DNA of 64,000 bases from Escallonia rubra (taxonomy: Eukaryota; Streptophyta; Magnoliopsida; Escalloniales; Escalloniaceae): positions 186,001-250,000 of the forward strand of contig JAVXUO010000619.1 in the NCBI GenBank assembly GCA_033065855.1. Reading direction: 5' to 3'. The stretch's first letter is position 1, and each line of letters starts with the position of its first letter. Of the stretch, positions 11,501-22,964 are shown one piece after another. The position numbers and the translations under genes are program-made. The notes beneath the pieces are model-generated. The model saw only the letters and a program-made list of their open reading frames with translations, searched no databases and was not told the DNA's origin.

Positions 11501-14224
11501 GCCACCTAATCTTCATTATTCTCCCTCATTTTGTTTGTGGCAATCTAATGTCAAATGTAGCCTCAAATTGTAAATCTTTTACGTTGACGTGTTCTTTGGA
11601 TATAAGTTGTGCAAGCCCCCTTTGTTACGAAGGTCTCTAAGCTTTGTTTCTGTATTGCAGCCAACTGCTTTAGTGGGCGGATTTGCTGGGTTGGCAATTC
11701 TTTTTCATTTTAATGATGAGAGGAGAGCTATTCCAAAAGGTATACTATAATTTATTTTCATTTAACGCACAACATTTTTTAATAGGAGCTTCCTCTGAAG
11801 GTGAAATTGCATTTTGAGAATTTGTTGTCAAATATTACCACGTTGTAGCCCTCGCTTTTCTGGTTTTTTGCATACTTCTGTCTTTTTGTTTACCCATTAC
11901 GGTGAGGTTTGGTACTCTTGGTCATCTTTCCCCATCCAGTCCAGTCCCTGAGGGGCATATTTAATGTTGTACTTGACTAGCAAATCTTTGAATCACTGTC
12001 AACCAAAAGCTTGTTTACGAATATTCGGCAATTTTTTCTTGTTAACATTTTCAGTGTGCATTTGTGTGGTGGTTTGTCTAATTCGATTTTATAAAATACT
12101 TATATGGTTCTCTCCTGAAATATTACTGGAATAGTAGCTTTGCTGGGTTGGCTTTTGACTGCAAAACCCAGCCTGAACACAGTCATCAGTTTAGGAATAG
12201 ACTTTTGGCCAGCAGCATGCCACACCAGATTCTATAAGTTTCTTTGTCGAAAAGGTGCAGTCTCTAAAGACGTGTTGCCCTTAGAAAGATATTAGTAGGT
12301 TGAGATGCTATCACGCCACTAGTTCTCAAGTGAACCAAGTCGCACTTTCTCACGAGGCACTAGATGAGAGAGATGATAAAAGGGGAAAGGGAGACAAAGT
12401 AACGCTACAATCCTTCAAGCACAAAAGTTATGAAACCCGATTTGTAGGAGTCAACCCCAAGCGTGCTGGAAAGTGCAGAGAAGCCTCAGGTGAATTGCCA
12501 TATCGAGTAATGTTGCGGCACCTATTTCATATCTGGTATCATGTTGGTTGTGGTTGGATTTACTTATGTTCCTTTGAACTGTGATGTTGGGGAATTAAAT
12601 GGCAAGTGGGATGCACCAATCGGAATGCAAACATTTTGGCTAGTGCTCCTTTTTGATACTTGTTTTTCTTTATTGAACCATGGGTGATAGAGTTAAGAGG
12701 TTTATTACTAAACGGATTACATGAAAAATGCAAAGATGAAGTAGATTAAATTGGCCGATCTTTTGTTGATTCCCAATCTTTCAAACATGTCATGAGGAGT
12801 CGGTTTCTAATTTCACCAATTCTGCTCTCACAATGAACCCTTCCCCTCGGTTTCTTGTGTGGGTTGTCTCCATTATGCCGTTGAAATGGGGAGGACAGTG
12901 ACGAGATTCTGGTTAAGAGAATTCTCCTAGCATTCTTTTGGTAGCAAGCTATATGAAATTGATTGGTGGGGAGTCTGGTAAGTTACCGGATGATTGATTT
13001 CATATTTTGAAGGTTGAAGGCTACTTAGAAATATCAGAGGTTTACTGGGGGAAGTACATCTAATGAGTGTTTTCACAAATTTCCACTGCTTTATAGTTGG
13101 ATACACAAATCACGTTCTTACTCGACAGAGTAGCCGTGTGCTGTTTTTCAAGTCTACCCATAGTTGTTAAAGGGCAAGTGTGCAAAAGTCATCACTCAAT
13201 TAGTTTTTACCTCCTTCTCTCCCCCTCCCCCATTGCCTCCATGAATATTCTAAGTACCGAATTGTTATATACTTTTTCTCTCTTGGTGTGACGACGTACT
13301 TTATTATTCCTTGCTTTCAGTGTCAAACTGTTTAGAATCTGGAGACTGTAATATTAAGGTGACATCTCCTGACTTCAATTTTTTTATTCTCTGTTTCACT
13401 GGTTTAGGCCAGGGTGAAAACTTTGAAAGAAGTTCCATCAAAGGGCCCATAATTGGTGGCCCTTTCAGTCTTATCGATACGGAGGGCCGATTGGTTACTG
13501 AACGCAACCTTCTGGGAAACTGGGTTCTTCTCTACTTTGGTTATACCTCATCTCCGGACGTTGGGCCTGCGGAAGTCCAAAAAATGGCCAATGCTGTTAA
13601 TATATTAGGTTCTATTCTCTTCTTTAAGTGAACTTTCTAGCTATTTACTATCTCCTTTTGACGGTTTCTTTTTCCTTGTATTTTTCTTAAAAAAGAGTCA
13701 GAGCAGAAGCTTAAGGTTTTACCTGTATTTGTTACAATTGATCCACAGCGTGATAATCCTTCACAGCTTCATGCGTATCTTAAAGGTCGGTTTTCATCAT
13801 CCATGAAAGTTGATTGGTTATTTTGTCTCTGCTTTTTTGGTATATGCTTAGCTAATTCGTAGTACGGTGTGGCTAACATGGTTTGCAGAATTCGACTCAA
13901 GAATACTGGGATTAACGGGACCAGTTGCTGCCGTAAGACAGATGGCTCAGGAATACAGAGTATTTTTCAGGAAGGTTGAAGAAGATGGGGATGACTATCT
14001 TGTTGAATCTTCCCACAACATGTAAGCTCTAACGCAATCTGTTACTATTCTTTGTTTTTATGATTTGCTGGTTCAGACCAGCTGTAAATTTTTTTGCACT
14101 AAAGCATTCTCAAAAACACAGGTACTTGATGAACCCAAAAATGGAAATTGTAAGATGCTTTGGGGTAGAGTATAATGCAGCGGAATTATCAGAAGAGATG
14201 CTGAAGGAACTAAAGAAAACATAG
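5476..14224 (+). CDS. HCC2: SCO1 homolog 2-like mitochondrial protein (HCC2), seven exons
   Basis: Exons are 5476-5546, 11376-11496, 11661-11739, 13408-13608, 13696-13785, 13889-14021 and 14122-14224. All junctions are GT-AG and phases agree, giving 265 residues. SCO proteins of the inner mitochondrial membrane help put copper into cytochrome c oxidase. The N-terminus (MPMSKFLYFSLKNRS) is basic and presequence-like. A membrane segment lies at about residues 65-81 (ALVGGFAGLAILFHF), followed by a thioredoxin-like domain (GPIIGGPFSL, WVLLYFGY, LPVFVTIDPQRD, EYRVFFRKV). The copper CxxxC is replaced by S139-P-D-V-G143 and the usual His ligand is not in place. This is the hallmark of plant HCC2, linked to redox or stress roles rather than copper transfer. 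Exon 1 rests on phase and family fit. Intron 1 (5.8 kb) hosts a solo LTR. Confidence 0.9.
5554..5594. repeat. (CT)n(CA)n microsatellite at the start of HCC2 intron 1
   Basis: An uninterrupted CT run passes directly into a CA run, starting a few bases after the exon 1 splice donor. Confidence 0.9.
6861..8765 (+). mobile_element. Solo LTR, 1905 bp, in HCC2 intron 1
   Basis: It starts TGTTGCTATCCC and ends TTCGCATCA, with an exact 5-bp target duplication AAGGA at 6856-6860 and 8766-8770. The left half is GC-rich and built from degenerate repeats of the type GGCGACTCCTCCGGGACAC and CTCCGGCACAAGG. The right part looks like a promoter and leader, with a TATA box near 8458. Related copies lie at 39090-42200 and 43180-44695. 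No gag-pol or second LTR is present, so it arose by LTR-LTR recombination. Open frames inside it are by-products of GC-rich repeats. Gypsy or Copia origin cannot be told from an LTR alone. Confidence 0.9.
8398..8470 (+). promoter_or_regulatory. LTR promoter: TGACG motif, G-box/ABRE-like site and TATA box
   Basis: Within the solo LTR, TGACGTGTCA (8400-8409) and CCACGTGTC (about 8423-8431) precede CTATAAATAG (8458-8467) at normal promoter spacing. TGACG and ACGT-core sites are bound by plant bZIP factors. The orientation matches HCC2 transcription. Confidence 0.6.
8771..11375. other. Remainder of HCC2 intron 1, no gene recognised
   Basis: This is AT-rich intron sequence. It includes a direct repeat of GTGGCTAGGGTTAAAGTA (near 10131 and 10256), low-complexity stretches rich in TGTCGGACACC-type words (9230-9290 and 9780-9820) that may be old transposon remnants, and a CT/CA-rich tract (11226-11305) before exon 2. 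Confidence 0.5.
11226..11305. repeat. CT-rich microsatellite upstream of HCC2 exon 2
   Basis: A (CT)n run degenerates into CCCT and CACA repeats. It may act as an extended pyrimidine tract for the downstream acceptor. Confidence 0.8.
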
Positions 14225-14468
14225 CTGGTTCATAGCATTGATCTTTGTTCATCTTCTCCAGCAGAGTCGTAAGGGAAGCATAACAATTCCTCCTAACACT
14301 CTTCAAATCACAACTTATATGGTTTTAGTGACGCGCGGTTCAGTACTTGTATGCTAGAACGAATGATGACTAGAACGATACTCGATTTTTTCAAAGAGAG
14401 AAGGTAATCAATTAGCAATTAATATGTGGGAGGATTGCCCCTTTTTATTATGTAGATTTACTTATTCC

Positions 14469-14472
<4 letters not shown>
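14225..14472 (+). other. HCC2 3' untranslated region and spacer
   Basis: This is the sequence between the HCC2 stop and the (TA)n bordering the Pack-MULE-like element. No other gene is seen. The 3' UTR must end here or run into the element. Confidence 0.5.

Positions 14473-14508
<36 letters not shown>
14473..14508. repeat. (TA)n microsatellite, left flank of Pack-MULE-like element
   Basis: A pure AT dinucleotide run abuts the element terminus without any spacer. Confidence 0.95.
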
Positions 14509-14510
<2 letters not shown>

Positions 14511-14759
14511 GAGTTGATCCATTGCTCGCGCTGGCAACTTGGGTTAAGTTGCCAACGCGATCTGGCCGTCCACGGGCGATCTGTGGACGGTCCAGATCTT
14601 ATTTTTGCACTTTTTTTAAGTTCGTCCGCCACATTATGTAGCGGACGGACTTTTGACAAAAATACCCCTTGTCCGCAATTATGTACGCATTGAAATTGTC
14701 TGTCCGCTACATAATGTAGCGGACAAAGTACGCATACCAAAGGCAATGGCTGTTTCTGG

Positions 14760-15153
14760 TTTTGATTAAGATGAAGGGAACATCAAGCTCTCTTTCTGCA
14801 AACCCAAAGCAAGCATGTCTCGCATAGTTGTGGAGAGGAACATTTTGCCTCTCTCTCTCTTCTGCCCACATAAGCAATATAGGCAGATGGTAGCGATTGT
14901 GGAGCATGAGGAGAAGTAGACACCGCGGCATGTGGCGAAATCGAGGGCGGCGCCTCGCGCGAAAGCGCACCGATTTTCTTTCTGTATTCACCAGGAACGA
15001 CCACTGGATCAGGAGCAATCCATTCTTGAACAAGCCATTCAAAGCTTTGCTCAGCATCTTTTGCCGATTGTCAGCCTCGCCGCTTTCTTTAGCCAAGACT
15101 CTTTCCCCAATGATGCTTAATCTGGATGGTATCTGATTATTTGAGTCGCTCAT
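14760..15153 (-). other. Second coding-like segment captured in the Pack-MULE-like element
   Basis: On the minus strand this region can be read as protein in more than one frame. One frame contains AEQSFEWLVQEWIAPDPVVV, which looks like genuine protein; another, starting at 15153, stays open for 148 codons. I do not recognise the parent gene. It is separate from and antisense to the PPR fragment, so it may be an independently captured piece with a frameshift. Confidence 0.4.
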
Positions 15154-15234
15154 CTGATCCTCCTTGATCTCCGAAACTGGATCAGCCGAGATCTACCCAT
15201 TGATTTGATATTAGATGAACGGCCGGAAGATCTG

Positions 15235-15835
15235 CAGTTGTGAAAAATAGCATTGATGAAGCTCGTTATGTTTTTTATCAAGCAATTGTGAAAAATAGCA
15301 TTTTGTGCACTTCAATGATCACTGGGTATGCTCAAAATGGTAGAGCTTCCGATGGCCTGGAATTGTCCGAGAGTCTGGTAATGGAAGAAGATTTTGTGCC
15401 AGATCATATTTGTTTCACAGCTGTTTTGATTGCCTGCAACCATGCTGGATTTCTTAGCAGAGCTATAGTATATTTCGACAAGATGCGAAGGGATTACTCT
15501 TTGGTCCCTCAGCTAGATCAATATGCTTGCTTGGTTGACCTCTACGCTAGAAGTGGGCTTCTTAAGAAATGCCCACTTCTAGCATAGTTCGTTCCTGAGT
15601 TCTTGCAAACTATATGGTGAGTTAGAACTTGGACGGGAGGCAGCATATAGGCTTTTCAAGTTAGAACCACAGTGCCGTTCCATACATTACTCTGGCAAAT
15701 ATATATGCAGGAGCTGGTTTATGGAGTGAATTGGCTGAAATTAGGAGTCTCATGAAACAGAAGGGAGTAAGAAAAAGCACTGGTTGGAGTTGGGTTGAGG
15801 TAGAGAAAAGGGTTCATGTCTTTTCGGTTTTGTGG
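15235..15835 (+). pseudogene. PPR protein gene fragment (C-terminal repeats and E motif) inside the transposon
   Basis: The frame from about 15240 reads through PLS-type pentatricopeptide sequence: SMITGYAQNGRASDGLEL, PDHICFTAVLIACNHAGF and QYACLVDLYARSGLL. After a frame change near 15580, E-motif sequence follows (LGREAAYRLFKLEPQ, later LAEIRSLMKQKGVRK and WVEVEKRVHVF). Intact proteins of this class act in organelle RNA editing or processing. Here the N-terminal repeats are absent and stops and frameshifts occur, so it is a captured fragment of an unknown parent gene. It lacks its own start context and lies wholly between the transposon termini. Confidence 0.85.
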
Positions 15836-16066
15836 GAAGAACATCATACAGGTTAAGTCCTCTGACGTCCGCTACACAGGTCCACATCTCACACAAGGGG
15901 CAAACGAGGGGCAATCTGGTAAAAAGCATCGTGCACTACATAATGTGGCGGACAAACTTAAAAAAAAGCGCACAAAAAAGATCTGGACAGTCCACATATC
16001 GCGCGTGGACGGCCAGATCTCGCTGACAACTTAACCCAAGTTGCTAGCGCGAGCAATGGATCAGCT

Positions 16067-16069
<3 letters not shown>

Positions 16070-16097
<28 letters not shown>
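16070..16097. repeat. (TA)n microsatellite, right flank of Pack-MULE-like element
   Basis: A pure TA run directly follows the terminal CTCCC. Confidence 0.95.
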
Positions 16098-16100
<3 letters not shown>

Positions 16101-18492
16101 CATCACTAGCGTGTTATTTCACATAAATTACCATCTATTGAGAATGAGAATCTACCTTAACATCTTCCCGTTCAACTAAAAAAAAAAAAAGAAAAGGAAA
16201 GAAAAAGAAGTAGTAGGCTTGATTTCAAGTGATCTGACTCTAGGGATGAAGTGAACCCTGTATGATCATCCATTAAAGCTGGAAGGCCTTAAACTGCCAC
16301 TTTTTTCTGGGTCGATCAAACTTCTAATGACGGATTAGTATCCTTTGTAGTTAGTTCAGAAGGGAATACTTCGACTATCCAGGCTGGGAAGATGGTAGGA
16401 TGTATGATGGCTGAATGAAGCTTCTGAAAATGATGCAGCAGTTTATCTAGTTACCGGCTGGTCTATGTGGGGGTCGCTGGGTTCTTTTTGTTGTTTCTTT
16501 GGTGGGCATAGGAGAAAAGGGTTGGTAGCAGGAACTGCTCTTTAGGTTTTGGATGAGATAGTTAAGAGTAATGATAGATCTGATTAGGAATTTGTTGGAT
16601 TTCAGTTGTGTAGACGGCTCATGTTTTCCATAAACTGATGTGCCTGCTGCAGATGCAAGATTATCCATTTGCACATGTTTTTATTTGTTAGGAATGTTCT
16701 GATTTCCTTGTTTCACCTGTTTCATCTGTGTGTGTGTGTGTGTGGGTGGGGGGGGGGGGGGGGGGCGCTGGGAAGGGGCCAGTTCCGGTTGGCTCCTCCA
16801 GTCTCCGAAGGAGAAAAGCTTTTGTCGAAGTCTATTGTATTGGTATGCTACAGTATTGTTCTGTAATTACTATGTTGCAACAGTGAATACACCATCATCT
16901 TACTGGGAAAAAAAAAAAGCACAGTTGAACATTGCCCGAACTTTAAGAATCAGTGCTTGCACGAGAGAACTGCTCGTAGAATATAACTTTATGAATGCTT
17001 TCTTTTTGGGTTTGCTTTCTGTGAAATAACATTAGCAGCTCAGTTATGGAAAAAGTTGCACGGTCGGAATATCTTCTCGTAAAACAAGGCATGTCTTTGC
17101 CAAAGTAAGCATGTCTTTGCCACTTTTCGAGATTGCAGCACTTGGTCCTGCAATAGTACAAGAGTTCGCCATTTAGTTGATGCCCTCGTCCCGGTTCACC
17201 TGAGAAGGGGTCCGTTTTATCGGTTCACCAAACATGATCAGCCGAGCCGAGCGACTAAAGTATATAAATACCACAGTCCTCCAAGTTTGTCCTTAAAAAG
17301 CATTTTGTTACAAATACAACTTGAAGCGTCCGAAAGCAATTCCAATGCATAAACCTTGTAGCTACAAAAATTGACAACACTAATAAAAGGTATGTGTGTG
17401 CCATGCCATATTTTATTCTAAAAAAATTGAGGCGCAAATGAAAGCTGATTCAAGTCAAACCCGAACCATGTACACAAATTCTAAAAACCCAAAATTTCAT
17501 TCTATTTCAAGAGTTTTGTATGTCGTGTTCTTAATGAAGCACAGCGTATTTGCCGCTAATTGACATCCTAGGCCATCTGTTACATTACATAGTTGACAAT
17601 GCTACGTGGGGTGCTCAAACAGACCTACGTGAAGTAGTCACCTTTAGAAAGGGGGTCTCTCCCATGTCTTTCTTTGGCTGTAATATTACATGAAGAATCT
17701 CCAGCACCCAAAGAGAAGGAGAAGGAGAACATGACAGCTCCTTTCTCTATCTTATAAATCGAGAGATCCCCATTCCTTCCAAGACCGAGTCTTCTGCTTT
17801 CCCTTCTCACACCACACAAACAAAACAAAACAAACAAGGGTGTATGCAACTCAACTCGGACAATCTATCAAAAATAAACTCTAAACATTATTGTTATTCT
17901 TCTTTTCTTTCTGCAGAAAATTTTCGCACATTTCGTCCCTCATCCTCTTTCTCTCCTTCTCTCTCTCTCTCTCTCTCGTGCTACCATGTCATTTCCATTT
18001 GTCTAACATAACAGAAAGAGAGAGAAAGTAAAGAAAAGGAAAGAGAAAAATTGTTCGTTTGTTTGTGTTGTTTTGCTGGGTGAAGTCACTCCAGGAGGCT
18101 AGGCTAATGAGATCACACGCATCATGAACCGCATCTCCTGGGGTGTAAGCATGCTGCATACCCCGCTCCTGATCCCATCAATCTCCCCTCTCTGTCTCTC
18201 TTTCTGTCTCCATATCTCCATCATTGTTTTCCCCCATGAAATGTTCGTTTCATAACACGGGTCCTTTGGCCTTTTGGTGATGTATGGATTTTTAACTCGA
18301 CTCACATAACGTGTTGTTTGCAATTTTGTTTTATACGAAAAACGTATGCTTGATTAGACTCTTCCTGCAAAGAATGCCAATGCATGGTGTTTGATCCATA
18401 CCCATTTCCGAAATATACCATTTCGTTCTGTTCATTCTCTACCCTTGTAAAGCTGCAGCAAGGTATATTCTCTCCGTCCCTTAAGAAGAGTC
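16098..18492. other. Intergenic region and TTL upstream region
   Basis: No gene is recognised. It contains a (GT)n/(G)n tract at 16727-16765, a duplicated CATGTCTTTGCCA (near 17090 and 17110) and a CT-rich tract at 17957-17977. The last few hundred bases before 18493 probably hold the TTL promoter and leader, possibly with a 5' UTR intron, but I cannot place a transcription start. Confidence 0.5.
16727..16765. repeat. (TG)n followed by an uninterrupted G-run
   Basis: A TG dinucleotide run passes into roughly 18 consecutive G residues. Such runs are often unstable or mis-assembled. Confidence 0.9.
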
Positions 18493-21400
18493 ATGACGGA
18501 TGTGGGTGATAATTCTCCTGAGCGAAAATCAGGATGTGGCTTATTAAACGCAGTTTTTGGACGTCGGAACATATGGCCGAGAAGAGCAACCTCAACGGGT
18601 TCACTTCCCACGGCGAATGTCAGCAGTAGTATTCCTCGAGTACCGAGCACGCCAAATTCAAAAAGGCGACGTGGGGGCTCAGACGAGGCGGCGTTCCTCG
18701 AATCACCTAGTGTTTCATCCGAGCAATCGCAAAAGCAAGTTGACAGAATCATTGCTAGACCTGCCCCAAACCATCACAAAGCACCACCACCTGCACATAA
18801 TCCACATCAACCGCCGCCCGCTTATCACCAAAGTCAAGGTTATGGACAGGCTAGAAAGGTGCCACAAGGAACAAGCGGCATATCTGGCGAGCTAGAAAGC
18901 ATGATCAGCGATCACCAGAGATCTAAGGGTGCTAGTACATTGGTTCGAGCGTCCTCCAGTAATGTGATGCTTTTTGGAAATTTGGGCAACATTAGGCAAC
19001 AAGGTGGGATGGGGAATGTAGTGAACAATGTTCTTGATCACCTCCCAAGGACTGCAAGAGAGGAACCTTCAGGGCCTAATGGGAAGTACCCGAATAGTGA
19101 AATGGCGAATGTAGTTAAAAAACAGAATCAAGAGCCTGAGAAGCCAACTTCTTTGTGCCGAGCGCTCTCAACAAGAATGGATCCCGAGACGTTAAAAGTT
19201 ATGGGTAATGAAGATTACAAGAATGGAAATTTTGCAGAAGCTTTGGCCTTGTATGATGCAGCGATTTCCATTGACCCGAATAAGGCTTCATACAGGAGCA
19301 ACAAAAGCGCGGCATTGACTGCCTTGGGAAGGCTTCTCGAGGCAGTTTTTGAGTGCAGAGAAGCAATTCGGATTGAACCTTTTTATCAAAGAGCTCATAA
19401 CCGTTTGGCAACTCTATACCTCAGGTAAGTGAAATAGTACTTGTGCCCACTATTTAAATTAAGCCAACTTTTACAAAATGCATTCCAGTTGTAGAACTAA
19501 AAATTTGTGATCTCCTCAAGTTAATTTACAAAATTCAGTGAGAAAATGATGTAGCTAAAGTAATTTCTTTCTTCTCTGGATTCATCAACTTTTTTCTTCA
19601 TTATAGTCTAGTGGTACTAAAATGGACATGTAACTTTTTTCTGGGAACATTTCTCTGGAAATATCATTTCACGCTGCAGAATCATGCAAAACTTAGGGTA
19701 CGCATCCATGTCGTTAGCCACTAATTCAACTGTCTCTGAAACCTACACAGTCAAACCGCAGATTTACAGACGATTTAATGTTAATTCCTAGTTCGAGCAA
19801 TTAGCTCTGATCTATATTTCTGTCTGATCTTTAATCTCTTTACTTACTATTCTTGCTGTTATACTTTGCGGTTGCAGATTAGGAGATACAGAAAAGGTCA
19901 TGTACCACTACAAACATGCAGGTGCTGAAGCTGACCCTGATGTTATGACTAAAGCTAAAAACGTTCAAGCTCATCTAAACAAATGTACCGAGGCTAAGAG
20001 GCAACGAGACTGGAACACCCTGCTAAAAGAAACTGCACTTACTATATCAGCCGGTGCCGACTCTGCTCCACTGGTAAACCATCGAAAGTTCATAAATTTA
20101 AGACCATCCTTAAACCTATAGTACTCTCCATTTCTCACACGTACTTTTTCCTATTTTTTGAGAAAGATATTTGCTTTGAAAGCCGAGGCCTTGTTGAAGC
20201 TCCATAGGCACCAAGAAGCAGATGAAGCTTTCATAAAAGGTCCCAGTTTTGAAGTCGAGGACTGCACTAAGTTCTTTGGTCCTATCGGTTATGCCAGCCT
20301 GCTAGTGATACAGGCTCAAGTCGACATGGCTGCTGGCAGGTTAGGATAACTTTTTACTTGTTATAAAAATCGAGGTTGCCACCAAAATTTTAGTTGAGAG
20401 TTATGAGCATCTGTTTTGAATAAATGTCAAGATTTTACGAGTCTCTAATAAGCTATGTTTTCTTGTACAACCATGCTTGCAAAAAGATTGAGAAACGGAT
20501 AACTAGAAGTTCATTGACTTGATAAACCTTTAACTGAACCCTTCAACCACACCCTAATGACTATATTTTCTTAGGAGAGATCATTCCATCTCCATAACAA
20601 AAGAGTCAGATTTTGCATTTGACATTTTCCTTTCATTAACTTTAGCATGGCCCTGAAGATCGGCAGATGGTGCAGTTTCGAGCCATTTATTAGATGAGAA
20701 CAAAAGTACATTTGACATATCGATCTAATGAGCACCCAACAGCTAAGAAACGCAAGTCCATATCTCAACTTTTAAAAGCATGTCAATTCCACAGTTTTGC
20801 ATCTAGTCAATTGGACGGAGAGTAAACTGCTGATATGTGTTTCCTCAGATGTTTGATGGTGGTTATAGTGGTAACTCAGATAAAAAAAAAATGAAAAGGA
20901 AAAAGATTGACAAGAAAGCAATTGTTGGCAATCTTTAGGCCTAATGTTGAACCCAATGTTTTGCACCGTTATATAGAAAAAATTGATTATGAGAACCTTG
21001 TACAATATATCATCGTAAGAACTTTAATGGATTTTAGCGGGAACCGGTCAATTGGTTGCTTTCGCTTACATGCAGTAATCTGTTCCCTTCCATAGCTTCA
21101 ACTTGGCAATTGATCTTTGCTTAACAGTATTGGTGTCCTTTGGGTCGACAGATTTGACGATGCTGTGGAGGCGGCTCAACGGGCAGCTCGGCTTGACTCT
21201 AACAACAGAGAAGTAAACATGGTGGTGAGAAGAACACGGGCATTGGCAACAGCTAGATCAAATGGTAATGAGCTCTTCAAAGCATCAAGGTACTCTGAGG
21301 CATGTATTGCATACGGGGAAGGACTCGACCATGATCCCTACAACTCGGTCTTGCTCTGCAACCGAGCCGCCTGCCGGTCCAAACTCGGCCAGTTTGAGAA

Positions 21401-22964
21401 AGCGATAGAGGACTGTAATGCCGCCCTCAACATCCGACCATCTTATAGCAAAGCTAGGTTAAGAAGAGCGGATTGCAATGCCAAGGTGAACATACATTTC
21501 AAACTCAATAGTATATGCTGAAGGCCCTAGGCATAGTACACTTACATGCGATCACTACACTGATGTTACATGCAGTCATTGCAATTGTGGGGCTAATACA
21601 TCCAATTTTTTTCTTGGCTTTTGTTCTCAGTGCTTGCAAATACTTTGTGCATATTCTTAGTCATGAGAAATCCTCGACATGCTACCAATCACTGCAGAAG
21701 CCAGCTGTATACTCATTAAATACTTTCTGTTTGTTATCATTCTCTCACATCACATCCACATTAGTGCGTACAACTAGTGTGTAGACTGTTAGAACGTTTA
21801 GGTTTACACATGAAACTTATGCGCGTAGCTTACTGCGCTATATTGAACAAGTGTAGTTTTGCTTATGTGAGTGTGTATGGGTGGTATGTAGTTGGAGAAA
21901 TGGGAAGCTTCTGCAAAAGATTATGAGGTGTTAGTGAAAGAAACACCGGAGGACGAGGAGGTGAGCAAGGCGTTGAAGGAGGCTCAGGCACAGCTCAGAA
22001 GACAGCGAGGAGGAAACTTGGACATGAAGGACAAGAAAGTTGCTGGTGCTCATGATCATTCTCATGAAGTGGTCGTCATTTCAAGCATCGAACGTTTTAG
22101 AGACTACGCAACATCGCCTGGTATTTTCTCTTTTATGCTAGCACACTTTTGCATGCCTAGATGCATGACTTGGTCCTTCTCCTTTTATGGGTCCAAAGCC
22201 CTCACATCATCATACCCACATTAGACAGAAAGCAAAGAATTTCTGGGCCATACATAAATAGGAGTGAAAAAAACAGCAAAAGGGTGAACAATAACTACAC
22301 CTTCACCTTAAATGAAAATAAATCTTTAACTTCATGTGAGACATCATTTCTCTTTGTCACATCTCTACAATAACAAAGTACGTACTTACGTTGAATGAAC
22401 AATAAAACCTCACGATGTTTAGGAGTTACATTGACATAAGTAGAAAAGTGTGGCCCTTTTGGAGTTCTGAAGCACGTAAAGAATAGAGTGTGTTCGACTT
22501 GATGGGCCTGTATGGTAATCCTTCAGCATCTTGTTGGCTTGTCTAGACATTAAGGATTAGACTAAACCTTCTGAATTCTGTTGTTGACAGGTACATCGGT
22601 GGCTCTATTTTGTAACAAGCCAGGCGACGTGCGAAGTTTACAACTTATGGAGCAACTCCACAAAAGATACCCGTCAGTTAACTTCCTTAAGGTTTGTCAG
22701 TTCTCACATCTAACTCTTTTCTTTTCTTCCTTGAGCTTCTTCCAAAGAAGTGGTATATCATTGTGACGCTCAACTACTTTATACTGCATACAGGTGGACG
22801 TTGAAGATCACCCCTCAATAGTAAAAGCTGAAGGTTTGAGCTCAGTGCCGGCCTTCAAGATATACAAGTATGGTTCAAGAGCCAAAGAAATTCCAAGCGA
22901 CAACCAAGAATTATTAGAGAGCTCAATCAAATCCATTGCTGGTAAAACTCATGACTACTTGTGA
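18493..22964 (+). CDS. TTL1: TPR repeat-containing thioredoxin TTL1-like protein, seven exons
   Basis: Exons are 18493-19424, 19878-20073, 20167-20339, 21152-21485, 21892-22120, 22591-22691 and 22794-22964, all GT-AG with matching phases. The product is 711 residues, against about 700 for Arabidopsis TTL1. Residues 1-228 are low-complexity and polar. TPR motifs start at 229 (GNEDYKNGNFAEALALYDAA) and continue through exon 4 (GNELFKASRYSEACIAYGEG, RAACRSKLGQFEKAIEDCNA). The last about 90 residues form a thioredoxin-like fold (VALFCNKPG, VDVEDHPSI, SVPAFKIYKYG) without the catalytic CxxC, as is usual for TTLs. TTL proteins are plant-specific TPR scaffolds linked to osmotic-stress, ABA and brassinosteroid responses and to cellulose synthase traffic. 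The copy looks intact. Which TTL paralogue it is cannot be settled; the symbol marks the family. Confidence 0.92.

Larger units (their letters stand above)
14509..16069. mobile_element. Pack-MULE-like element, 1561 bp, inserted in (TA)n
   Basis: Inverted termini of about 140 bp bound it. The left begins GGGAGTTGATCCATTGCTCG and the right ends CGAGCAATGGATCAGCTCCC. Both go on through TTGCCAACGCGATCTGGCCG-type sequence, a small GTCCAC...GTGGAC hairpin and the ACATTATGTAGCGGAC motif. The interior has no transposase but holds a PPR gene fragment and a second, antisense coding-like piece. The left end resembles that of the autonomous element starting at 62284 (shared GATCC start and CGCGATCTGGCCGTCCA), which is the likely source of transposase. 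(TA)n flanks both sides. Confidence 0.85.
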
